Assembly: GCF_954871325.1 (NCBI RefSeq)
Contig: NC_088775.1
Coordinates: 19,507,561-19,571,560, forward strand
Direction: 5' to 3'
DNA length: 64,000 nucleotides
Origin: Gordionus sp. m RMFG-2023
Taxonomy: Eukaryota > Nematomorpha > Gordioida > Chordodea > Parachordodidae
Position 1 is the first letter of the stretch. Each line of letters starts with the position of its first letter. Shown here in pieces: positions 48,626 to 59,548 of this stretch. The notes under the pieces are model-generated. The model ran no database searches, was not told where the DNA came from, and was given only the letters and a program-made list of their open reading frames with translations. The position numbers and the translations under genes are program-made.

Positions 48626-48698
48626 CACAATAATCAGGACTAAATTCCGATCTTTGGCCCTGGGATCGTTCCATAATTGAGAGCCGAGATGAGGGTTC
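48626..48698 (-). CDS. ANK: Ankyrin linker exon, 24 residues
   Basis: Product EPSSRLSIMERSQGQRSEFS, then PDYC. The acceptor CTTTTCTAAG follows a pyrimidine tract; the donor G/GTATGC is good. Phase 0 in and phase 1 out fit both neighbours. Ser/Arg-rich linker without a defined fold. Confidence 0.8.
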
Positions 48699-48844
48699 CT
48701 TAGAAAAGATATAATATATGTTTATCAAGAGTGAAATTTTTAATTAAAATCATGACTGAAACAGTTAAACCGGATCGTAGTACACAAATTGATATTTTTA
48801 TAGAGCATGAACAGAATACGTTTTTGTTGGTATGCAGCATTATT

Positions 48845-49302
48845 ACAACCAACACAACAAAAATCCACTAAATTTCGCTCTCATTATTTTATTCCTACTT
48901 ACTCTTAAGCTTAACCCATATGTTTTATATAAAATCACCAATTCATTCAACCGTCTCTTTTTTACTATGCTTCTGTAAAATATACAACATTTGTAAACAT
49001 TATTGCCTAACGTGAGCTTTTCAAATCTCATTATATTAAAAATTTTGCATCCAAGCTATAAATGAATATGTTACAACCTACACAACAAAAATCCATTAAA
49101 TTTTGCTTTCGCATATTCTATTTTATTCCTACTTACACTTAGGCTTAACCCATATGTTTTATATAAAACAATTCATACAACCATCTTTTTCTTACTATGC
49201 TTCTGTATACTATAAAACATTTGTAAACATTATTGCCTAAAGTGAGGCCTTTCCTAATCTCTCATTATATTAAAAATTTTGCATCCAAGCTATAAATGAA
49301 TA
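48845..49302. repeat. Direct tandem duplication, 2 x about 227 bp
   Basis: Two adjacent copies begin ACACAACAAAAATCCA (48852 and 49079) and end TTGCATCCAAGCTATAAATG. They differ by scattered substitutions and small indels. They lie between two ankyrin linker exons. Confidence 0.9.
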
Positions 49303-49517
49303 TGAAATTATTAAGGTTTATTAAATTCATTATGAAAATTTGTTTATTTCATAAGAGATAATAAAAAATTATCAAATACCATATCTCATTATTTTAAAAT
49401 CAAATATTAAAAATTTCCAGGAATTTACCAGAACTTTTCACTTAACGTTATGTAAAATATGATATTATAAAAAGGCAGGTATTGGCTGGTGATATAAAAT
49501 TAAATCGATTTTATAAC

Positions 49518-49612
49518 TTGGTCTAGGAGTTTAATAGAATCATCTCCCAACGACTTCATTTGCTCTGATGTTAAATACCTATAAGAATGATCGCCTAGTA
49601 TGGTATCATCAC
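49518..49612 (-). CDS. ANK: Ankyrin linker exon with conserved LGDDS motif
   Basis: Product GDDTILGDHSYRYLTSEQMK, then SLGDDSIKLLDQ. It aligns with vertebrate [20 protein letters not shown], a conserved linker segment after the ankyrin repeats. Acceptor TTTCAAG, phase 1; donor CAA/GTTATA, phase 0. It can directly follow the exon ending at 62299 or the small exon at 61760. Confidence 0.9.
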
Positions 49613-50984
49613 CTTGAAAATATTAAAAATTAAATTTATATTACTAGGGCTATGTTTGTTTTATTCAAACTTTTAATTACCCAAAAAGATTTCATAAAGG
49701 TTAAATCTTACCATTAATATTTAATATTTATGTTTCATTTTATTTTAATTTCAACAAATTATTAAATGAGATAATCCATTCCATATGGTTAAATAATGTT
49801 AATGGTTTATTTAAATGTAAATAAAAAATCAAAAATTAAAACAAATTATAACATCGAGTCTAGGCTAACATATGATTAGAAAAGATTAATATTAAAACCA
49901 AATTAATAATTAGTCTAGCAGGGTCCATTTTATTATTTAGGAGTAGGGATGGGAAAAACTCTTATATTATTAAATATTTTATCTTGACTTTCGTTTTTAC
50001 TATTTTTTGGTTTAATTTAATTGAATTTTTTTTAAAATTTAATTCTAGTAAAATTGGTAGGAAAATGATATTTTTTGTTTTTATATCGGTTTACTTATTT
50101 TGTTTTACTTTTTGCTTATTTTTTCTGAATTTGATTTTTTTAGTTTACTAATAGTTCTTACCCCCTCTTTATGAGTTATAAAAATATATTTTCTTCATTT
50201 CGATATTATGAAATAAAGTTTACGAATAAACAATTCCAATAAAGTTATAAATATTTTTTAATTAGAACACCTTTACAACCCAAGTGACATGCTAATACTT
50301 AATCAATCTCATATTCTAAATATAATGCGGTTGCTTAATATATAAATTTTCTATTCCGAGTTGATTATCAAAAGATGCTTTAAATTTTTTCTGAAAAACA
50401 TTTAAAAAAATAACAAATCGGTATAATAAATACTATAAATCAGTAAAAAAAAAAAAATAAATCACCCAGGTTTTTTTTAAATTTTCCATCCCGGTCCGGT
50501 TTACTTCTCGGGCCAGGCCTATATTTAAAAATTTTGATCCAGTTCTGCTTATCACTGATTTCCGTTCTCTTTAAACGCTAAAATTTTCATAAAATCTTTA
50601 AAATTGGGGGATAGGAGGAGGATCGAATAGGAACTTATTTCAATTCGATCGGATAGATTATAAATCGTTCGGGCTAGGTAGGACCTTTACAAAGAAAATC
50701 GTAATATATTTACTCGGGACATATAGAACCTGATAAATATGTTCGAGGATAATTCTAAAGATTCGATAAAAAAATTAATTTAAACATTAGAAAAGGTTGG
50801 GGTAGGCCAATCAGTAATTATTTTTTAAAGAAAAAATATTATAAATTAATCTAATTCCAAACTTTTAAAAAATTTGCTAAATAACGACACTGTTCGAAAA
50901 ATAATTTGCACAAATTGTTTGGCCCAGTTTTCCCAGGCCCATATAATTACCCTAAATCCGATTTTTAAATGATCCATTATTGAC
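49613..50984. other. Intron stretch with a dispersed repeat piece
   Basis: A+T-rich. The piece 50170-50290 matches 45240-45370 (AATAAACAATTCCAATAAAG against AATAAACAATTCCGATATGG). Otherwise nothing recognised. Confidence 0.5.
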
Positions 50985-51176
50985 CTTATGATAAAATCCA
51001 TTAGAAAATCGAAATGGTGAACTTGGCTTTGATAATCTTTTACTAAGTTTTATCTTTTTTGAACTATAATGGTTATCGGAATAATCAAAATCTTCGAGTC
51101 CTATACTTTCTCCCTCAATATCAATAAATCTATTATGGTTATTAATACCGCAGAATCCGCAAAGAAGCGATGACAT
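50985..51176 (-). CDS. Candidate alternative first exon of a short ankyrin
   Basis: ATG at 51176, with a TAA immediately upstream in frame, starts a 64-codon open stretch. It begins MSSLLCGFCGINNHNRF, followed by FIDIEGESIGLEDFDYSD and KLSKRLSKPSSPFRFSN. It ends at donor CATAAG/GTCAAT in phase 0. The next downstream phase-0 acceptor of the ankyrin gene is 48698. Splicing there would give a protein with linker, ZU5, UPA and death domain but no ankyrin repeats. Vertebrate ankyrin genes do make short forms from internal promoters. The Cys pair near the N-terminus could be a lipidation site; this is speculative. No homology was recognised. Confidence 0.4.
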
Positions 51177-51494
51177 TTATTTTAAAAATTAAATATAATG
51201 TCAAATTCAATCAATCAAGAATATAACAAAGTTAAGACTTTTATAATGTCAGTTTTGGTCAATATTCAACACTAGCGTACTAAAACTTAACATAATATAT
51301 TACGCAAGTCCTCGTTTTAAAGGATATAATTATTTTCAAGTTAGCTAAAAAAAAATTAATAAGAAGGAAAAATTTAAATGTTTTTAGGCTAAAAAAAATT
51401 AAATGAGATTAATAATTATATATAAAAAAATTAAAATAGCCATATTTTATTCGATTTTTAAACAAAATATTATAAATGTATTATTAGTTTAAAC

Positions 51495-54088
51495 TAGTGC
51501 TGTAAACGTTACTACAAAAAAGAAACGCGTTACCGTTACTCGTTACATCTGAAAAATGGAAAGCGTTACCTTTACTCCTTACTATTTTCTCGTTACTTAA
51601 AAAAATTAAATGTTATATATAATGCAAAAAAATATTTATTTTTTTCCGACAATATATAATATAATAAAACTATACAAAAAGAACATATAAGATAAGATCT
51701 TTTTAATAATAAAATTTCCATATATAATTATAATATGGATAAAATTATACAAAAATAATATATTATAAGATAACATATTTATGTAACAATTTTTTATTTA
51801 TTTTTAACAACAATTGATTTTCAAAACTTTGATCAGATAAACATGAGCGCTTAGTACTCAACACAGCTTTCGCCGTGCTAAACACATTCAATTGGCGCAG
51901 AGGTTGGGAGAGTTGTGTTATTTTATTAAAAATATTTAAGGAAATATCTTTATTTTTAAAAAAGATTGAAAGATCATCTTCACAGCGATCTTCATTCATT
52001 TCCTCATCAAAAAAAAATTTATCATTATCTGAAAATATTCTAGTGTGTATGTTGGATAAAGAAATCAAGCCTGTTCTTCTTTATCAATATCTTTTCTCAA
52101 ACTGGAAATAAGTTCCAGCATTCTTCCTTTATTGACCTCTAATTTTATCCAGGGCCAATCCAATTTAAATAGTGGGTGAATTATTGCCGATAGTATATAA
52201 TCATCATCATAGATGTGTTTGAATTTATTGAAAATATGATAGTCAAAATATAAATTATAAGCAATATCTATGGCTTCCAGGATTGAATCAATAAGCGGCT
52301 TACAAAACTTAAAATTATTTAAAGCCAATTTTTTAAAGTTTTGATATTATAATAGTTACAATGGGAGTGAGATATCCCAAATGCATATTTTCTTCGCTCT
52401 CTAAAATTGAAAGAGCCGTAGCTATCGGTTCCATAACCTATAAAATCATATTTTAATTAACACTAACCATACAATATTTATCTATGAACGACTTGTTGTT
52501 ATCTGAAAATCTCTGTAATCCAGATTTGTCGCAAGATTCATCAAATTTTTGGCACCTTTAATAAGACTATTTATTAATTTTACAGAGTTATAGAAAGAAT
52601 TCCATCTTGTTATAACAGGTTTAATCAAATATCTTCCCATATTTTCCTTAAAAATGGCTGCACAGTTAGAAGATTGCCCATGTTTATTCCACAAAAGTTT
52701 ACATTTAGAAAATGTAATTTTTTAAATGGTTTTATAATGGACATCGTTGAGTGCCTTTTCAGTGTCAATACATAAGATTTAAAGTGTGTGCTGAACAGGA
52801 ATAATGCTTAGGTAAGTATACAATACTATCATTAATATTTTGATCTTCAAATAGATCAAAATAATGGCAGTAGAACTATTTCATCATCCGATTCCTCTCC
52901 TTGTTCATATACTCTAATAAATTTTTAATAAATATATTATATAACGTTTTTTACTTGAGGGCTTTTAAATAATTTCTAGCATTATAATAAAATTACAATA
53001 TGATTATAATATGTTCTTTTAGTAATAAAATTTTTATATGCAAAACTTAATTATAATAAATTCTTAGTCATAATATTTATATGTTTTTTATAAAGGTATT
53101 GCATTTGCAAAAAAAGTTATTTATATTTTGAAAATGTACTCATTTGTATTAGTTATAAATATAATTGTTAAATTATATATTTTTTTTTAAATACCATTAA
53201 GAGTAACAAGAATACTTAAATTTTATTGTAATCTTATTTTTTAAAAAATATTTATGTATAATAAATTTTTAATATAATAATCTGTAAAAAATTTTTACAT
53301 TTCAAATTTATTTCATTGTGTACTATCATTAAAATAAATACATGGTTAAATAATAAGATGCTATCTATATATATAGTATTTTAATAATAAAATCTATAAT
53401 GAATTTAAATAAATTTTTTTAAAATCATTTCATGATTACGTTTTTATATGTTTAAAATAATTATATATTAATTCATTCTTTACCTTCAAATGATTTTTAA
53501 GTTTGAGCTACTTGACATTGACGTTGAAATATTTGCGTTGGGGCATAATTTACATTTACAAAGTGTAGACTTGGTACCATTAATTTTCTTAATTGGTTTA
53601 AAATATAATTCAAATTGGGGCCAGTGAAGGGTTAAATCTTCTTCATCTGAAGAAGTAAGTACTATGGACATATTATTCTTTTAAAATAAATTATAAATTA
53701 ATTAATAATATCATTATATTTACTTTGAATTTTGATTGAATATTAATTTCGACTGATAATTTAACAACGAGTATTTAAAAATAAATTTTGGAAGTGGTTG
53801 ATATGAATTAAAACTCGGCTTAAATTATTAATATTAAGAATTAAAAAATAAATAAAAGTAATTTTATAAAACAATAAAATATGTTTTTTTTATTTATATT
53901 TTTTAAGAAAAAATATAAAGTAACGAGTAAAGTAACGTTTTGCGATACCGTTACTCAAAAAAAGAAACGCGTTACCCTTACTCTTACCTTTAGATGAAGG
54001 TAACGAATGGCGTTCCTTTACTTCAAAAAGTAACGTCGTTTACTTCAAAAAAGTAACGTCGTTTTTTTGACGTTACTTCACAGCACTA
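51495..54088 (-). mobile_element. hAT transposon, near full length but decayed
   Basis: Exact 8-bp target duplication GTTTAAAC (51487-51494 and 54089-54096), which fits the hAT nTnnnnAn preference. Inverted ends are TAGTGCTGTAAACGTTAC and complement TAGTGCTGTGAAGTAACG, followed by many GTTAC/GTAAC subterminal repeats. Minus-strand coding pieces in order are a BED-type zinc finger start (HWPQFELYF, CKCKLC), the catalytic core with RYLIKPVITRWNSFYNSVKL, IIHPLFKLDWPWIK, and a C-terminal dimerisation piece. Stops and shifts separate the pieces. Same family as 14621-15941. Confidence 0.9.
51763..53671 (-). pseudogene. hAT transposase remnants
   Basis: hAT transposases cut and paste DNA using an RNase H-like core split by an all-alpha insertion. 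Here four open pieces follow in order on the minus strand: 53671-53486 (finger, first 61 residues), 52694-52482 (core around TRWNS), 52328-52065 (HPLFKLDWPWI) and 52068-51763 (region before and through the dimerisation domain). Between the finger and the core about 800 bases appear non-coding, so much of the catalytic region is lost. It must be inactive. Confidence 0.8.
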
Positions 54089-54096
54089 GTTTAAAC

Positions 54097-55136
54097 AATT
54101 TAATTTTTCTATAAATCTTAAATTATATTATAAAAAAAATCTGTTAATCAATTCACAGATCATAATTAAAATCATGGAGAGCAAGCAAAACTAATAAATT
54201 AAAGAAAAATTAAATATTTCATAAATATGAATATTTAATATCTATGTTAACTTAAATATAAAAAACATCGTAATTTACTTGTACAAAATATTTTATCGAA
54301 ACCGGGTCTAACAATGTGTGCATAACATTATTCGAACTGTGTCAGTCAGAATTTTAAACTTTTAATAACATTATCTTTTTCTTCCACAAAAATTAACTAT
54401 AGATCAGGCTAAATAAAAAATTCCCGAACCGGGTAATCTATGCAATATTCTCGGGTCAGGCCAAAAAATAAATTTTTAATAAAAATAAATAAAAGACCAT
54501 CTATAAATTAATGAAAATAAATAGTGACCTATAATAGTAACCATACAAAAGAAGGTTAATCTAGAAAATCAAGAAACATAACATAAAACAGAGAAGAAAA
54601 TAAGGAAGAAAAATTAAGTCTAGTAAAACGAAGCCTATGTAGTCGGTTTAAAGCAAAGCTATGGCCAGCATCTGCCTAGCCATCTCAAAAATCGCTAAAG
54701 AGCATCTTTAAAAAAGGATAAGGCAAGTTTATAGAAGGAAGTTATGGTAGTGGATATAATTGGAATAAAAAAAGGCCATAAAAAAGAACAAAATCATATA
54801 ACATATTTTTATTAAATGCAAGTTGCAATGCATTATTAAAATTAGGCATAAAATCTATATTTTAGAAGATATCATGATAATTCGCTTAAATAAAATTTTA
54901 AAATACAAAAAGAATAATAATTTTTAAATTATATTGTATTATTCAAATTAAAATTATGAAGTATTTTTATGACGAATACTAAATTTAGAAATTAAGTTTA
55001 AAAACTGATGTTTCTGCTATTTTAAATAAATTTTATTAGTCCTTACTTTTCAAGACTCAGAACCCTGAACCAGAATGATTCAGGATTTTTTACTGAACCC
55101 AAACTATTTTTTAGAAAGAGATCACAGCCCTGGTTT
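54097..55136. other. Intron stretch with scattered repeat ends
   Basis: A+T-rich. CCCGAACCGGG near 54422 and CAGCCCTG near 55124 look like hAT-MITE ends, but no complete element could be bounded. Confidence 0.4.
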
Positions 55137-56159
55137 AGTAAACGGAAAATAATTACCCAGAAAAAAATCCCCATAGAAAATAATTCCCCGGGAAAAATCT
55201 AGTTTCTGTATTCAAATAAGATCGGCCCAGATTTTAAAATCATACTATTTTTTGGCCCTGAACGGCAGGTCTCTGCTTTAAATAAATCTAAATTTGTTTT
55301 TAAAATTCACCCTTCGAAGTTTCGAGGTTTCAATTAATTAAAAGAAAATTCAATAAATTATTGTTTGCCTTTAAACATTTTTTATAACTTTAAATTTTAA
55401 AGACTTATCATGACTGGAAGAAATTTTATAAGAAATATACCTTCATATCTTTTTTTTTTAAAAAAATATTCATTTTTACAATTTTACTTAGTGGTTTTTT
55501 AAATTATGAAATTATTTATCATTTCTAAGAGGTTTAATTTCAATATCCAATTTAGATATTTTAATTGAGGATTTTCACAATTGCCTTCAAAAATGGTTAG
55601 TCATACCTAGTGTTGCGTAATCGGCTAAAAACTACGCCTAAGCCTAAAAATCGGCTAAGCCTAAAAATGGTCTAACTAAGCCTATATAAATCGGCTAAAA
55701 TTAAATTAGTCAAAATTCTGCATCGATGCTTAGCATTAATTATTATTTATTTATTTTAGTAAAATAATTTATTTTATTTATATTTAATGTAAATATTTTA
55801 TTATTATCAACAAATAAACATGATATGATTTAATATTTTTTATTTATATTATTATATTTTGAAATGAAAATAAATTTATTTATTTGATGTTTTTTTAATA
55901 AAAAAAATAATATGCATTGTAAAAATGTAATATTCTTTTTAATATAATTTATTAGTGATTTTCACAATCTTCTTTGTAAATACATCTTTTATTGAGGAAT
56001 TATATTGTAAATTTTATTAGATAAATAAACAATCTTTTAGGTGAAATCTTTTATAATTTTTTTTATCATTTTTTTTAAATTATCTATTTTTTATTAAATG
56101 AGGTGGATTTTATGAAACTTTTTTGATGATTATATATTATCTTTTTAAGGATAATATTT

Positions 56160-58940
56160 TAATGTGACAATTGTCATAATCGTTATTTTATAATTTTTTT
56201 GAAGAAAATATGTTAAAATAAGTATTGATAACATGTTTAAATAAAATTTAGTGAAGATGTACCATAGAAAATTGACAATTGTCATTATCGTTATTTTTAA
56301 CGTTTTTTGAATTTTTTTGACGAAAATATGTTAAAATAAGTATTAATAACATGTGTAAATATAAATTTAGTGAAGATGCACCAACGAAAAGTGACAATTG
56401 TCATAATCGTTATTTTTAAAGTTTTTTGACGAAAATATGTTAAAATATAAGTATTAACAACATGTGTAAATATAAATTTAGTGAAGATGTGCCAATGAAA
56501 AGTGACAATTGTCATAATCGTTATTCTTTTGACGAAAATATGTTAAAATATAAATTTAGTGAAGATATACCATAGAAAAGTGACAATTGTCATAATCGTT
56601 ATTTTTAAAGTTTTTTGATTTTTTTTGACGAAAATATGTTAAAATAAGTATTAATAAGATGTTTAAATAAAAATTTAGTGAAGATGTACCAATGAAAAGT
56701 GACAATTGTCATCGTTATTTTTAAAGTTATTTGAATTTTTTTGACGAAAATATGTTAAAATAAGTATTAATAACATGTGTAAATATAAATTTAGTGAAGA
56801 TGTACCAATGAAAAGTGACAATTGTCATAATCGTTATTTTTAAAGTTTTTTGAATTTTTTTAATAAGATGTTTAAATAAAAATTTAGTGAAGATGTACCA
56901 AAGAAAAGTGACAATTGTCATCGTTATTTTTAAAGTATTTTGAATTTTTTTGACGACAATATGTTAAAATAAATATTAATAACATGTGTATATTTGTCGT
57001 ATTGGGATTCGGAATCCGTAGGGATTCGGAATATCTTGATTTTAAATCCTTTATCGAGAGTCATTTAAAAAATTTTAAAGTCCGATTTAACCGGAAATGT
57101 ATTCTAGCATGGGTAGAGTACCCAAACTGTAAATTTCAAACAATATTGCCATGAATTTTAGAACTACTTCTAATTTATATTAATTTTTATATGGATTTTT
57201 CATATAAATTATAAAAAACAAAATGTCTATCGCTGAAATTGGCTGAAATTTATAGGGTAAATACTCTACACATGCTGGAATACAATTCCTGTAAAATCAG
57301 CTTTTTAAAATCCAAAAATCGCCATTAGTAAATGATTTAAAATTGAGAGATTCCGAATCCCCACGGATTCCAAAACCCCATACGATATATATAATAAATT
57401 TAGTGAAGATGTACCAATGAAAAGTGACAATGTCATAATCGTTATTTTTAAAGATTTTTGAATTTTTTTGACGAAAATATGTTAAAATAAGTATTAAACA
57501 TGTGGATGTACCATTGAGAAGTGACAATTGTCATAATCGTTATTTTTAAAGTTTTTTGAATTTTTTTGACGAAAATATGTATTAATAAGTATTAATAACA
57601 TGTGTAAATATAAATTTAGTGAAGATGTACCAATGAAAAGTGATAATTGTCATAATCGTTATTCTTTTGACGAAAATATGTTAAAATAAGTATTAATAAC
57701 ATGTTTAAATAAAAATTTAGTGAAGATGTACCATAACAATTGTCATAATCGTTATTTTATAAGATTTTTGAATTTTTTTGAAGAAAATATTTTAAAATAA
57801 GTATTGATAACATGTTTAAATAAAAATTTAGTGAAGATGTATTCTAGATAAGCGACAATCGTCATAATCGTTATTTTTAAAGTTTTTGGATTTTTGTTGA
57901 CGAAAATATGTTAAAATGAGTAATAATAGCTTGTTATAATAAAAATTTAGTGAAGATGTACCATAGAAGTGTGACAATTGTCATAATCGTTATTTTTAAA
58001 GTTTTTAAAATTTCTTTGATGTAAATGGGTAAAAATATAGATTGTAAAATTAAAATTGACTGAGTATTTGCCATAGAAAAAACATATGGTAATAATAGAT
58101 TCTTCCCCAAAAACAGGAGCAAATTGGCATTTTATTACATCCGTTCATCGGGTCAGAAATTAATATGCAAAATTTATATCATAATATCTAATCCTAAGTT
58201 AGAAATTATTATTTTTTGCCAATTTTCATCAGACAATCTTGTTTAAAATTTGGCTAAACTTCTTTTTCTATTTTAAAATCAATATCGATGTAAGTTAACT
58301 ATTTTCGTCAACAAAAATCAAAAAACTTTAAAAATAACGATTATAACAATTGTCGCTTATCTAGAGTACACCTTCACTAAATTTTTATTTAAACATGTTA
58401 TCAATACTTATTTTAAAATATTTGTCAATAAAATTCAAAAAACTTTAAAAATAACGATAATGACAATTGTCACTTTTCTACGGTACATCTTCACTAAATT
58501 TTATTTACACATGTTTTTAATATTTATTTTAACATATTGTCGTCAAAAAAATTCAAAAAACTTATAAAATAACGATTATGACAATTGTCACTTTTCTATG
58601 GTACATCTTCACTAAATTTTTATTTAAACATGTTTTTAACACTTATTTTAACATATTTTCTTCAAAAAAATTCAAAAAACTTTAAAAATAACGATTATGA
58701 ATTGTCACTTTTCATTGGTAGATCTTCACTAAATTTATATTTACACATGTTATTAATACTTATTTTAACATATTTTCGTCAAAAAATTCAAAAAATAAAA
58801 ATAACGATTATGACAATTGTCACTTTTCATTGGTACATCTTCACTAAATTTATATTTACACATGTTATTAATACTTATTTTAACATACTTACTTCAAAAA
58901 AATTCAAAAAACTTATAAAATAACGATTATGACAATTATT
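56160..58940. repeat. Array of about 20 units centred on GACAATTGTC
   Basis: Units of roughly 105-120 bases each contain the 10-base palindrome GACAATTGTC, then ATAATCGTTATTTTTAAAG, GACGAAAATATGTTAAAATA and AATTTAGTGAAGATGTACC. About 14 units lie in the plus orientation (56160-58010) and about six in reverse (58310-58940). A few units have a mutated palindrome (for example near 57427, 57643 and 57854). Open frames here are repeat artefacts. Confidence 0.92.
56990..57390. mobile_element. Palindromic MITE nested in the array
   Basis: About 400 bases with inverted arms starting TCGTATTGGGATTCGGAATC and ending with the complement. It interrupts an array unit between ACATGTGTA and AATTTAGTGAAG, so it inserted after the array formed. 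Its arms share the core ACCGGAAATGTATTCTAGC with the element at 47933-48326. Confidence 0.85.
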
Positions 58941-59548
58941 ATCCTTAAAAAGATCATATAAAATAACATCAAAAAAGTTTCATAAAATCCACCTCATTTA
59001 ATAAAAAATAGATAATTTTAAAAAAATGATAAAAAAAATGATAAAATTTCACCTAAAAGATTGTTTATTTATTTAATAAAATTTACAATATAATTCCTCA
59101 ACAAAAGATGTATTTACAAAGAAGATTGTGAAAATCACTAATAAATTATATTAAAAAGAATATTACATTTTATAGCAGCCTATTATTTTTTTTATTAAAA
59201 AAACATCAAATAAATAAATAAATTTATTTTCATTTCAAAATATAATAATATAAATAAAAAATACTAAATCATATCATGTTTATTTGTTGATAATAATAAA
59301 ATATTTACATTAAATATAAATAAAATAAATTATTTTACTAAAATAAATAAATAATAATTAAGCATCGATGCAGAATTTTGACTAATTTATTTTAGCCAAT
59401 TTTTAGACTTAGCCGATTTTTGGGCTTAGCCGATTTTTAGGTTTAGCCGATTTTTAGGCTTTACCTAATTAGGCTTAGCCGATTTTCACCTAAAATCTCG
59501 GCTAAGCCGTTTTGTAGTCAGCTAAAATTAGCCGATTACGCAATACCC

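Larger units (their letters stand above)
55608..59548. mobile_element. Large fold-back element with long inverted arms
   Basis: The outer ends TAGTGTTGCGTAATCGGCTA and complement GGTATTGCGTAATCGGCTAA begin arms about 560-610 bases long. Close to each end are repeated AATCGGCTAAG-type boxes. Both arms also share GCATCGATGC. Inside is a satellite-like array on the plus side and its inverted copies on the right. No protein was recognised and no clear target duplication was seen. Confidence 0.85.

Noticed and set aside
56297-58923. Several short open frames containing TIVTFHWYIFTKFIFTHVI
   Set aside because: The same peptide recurs because the 105-120 base satellite unit happens to be open in one frame; no start context, splice sites or coding bias.
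55608-59548. Very long inverted ends suggested a Polinton-type element
   Set aside because: No capsid, polymerase, integrase or any other protein was visible between the arms, and the content is satellite repeats. Treated as a fold-back element of unknown class.
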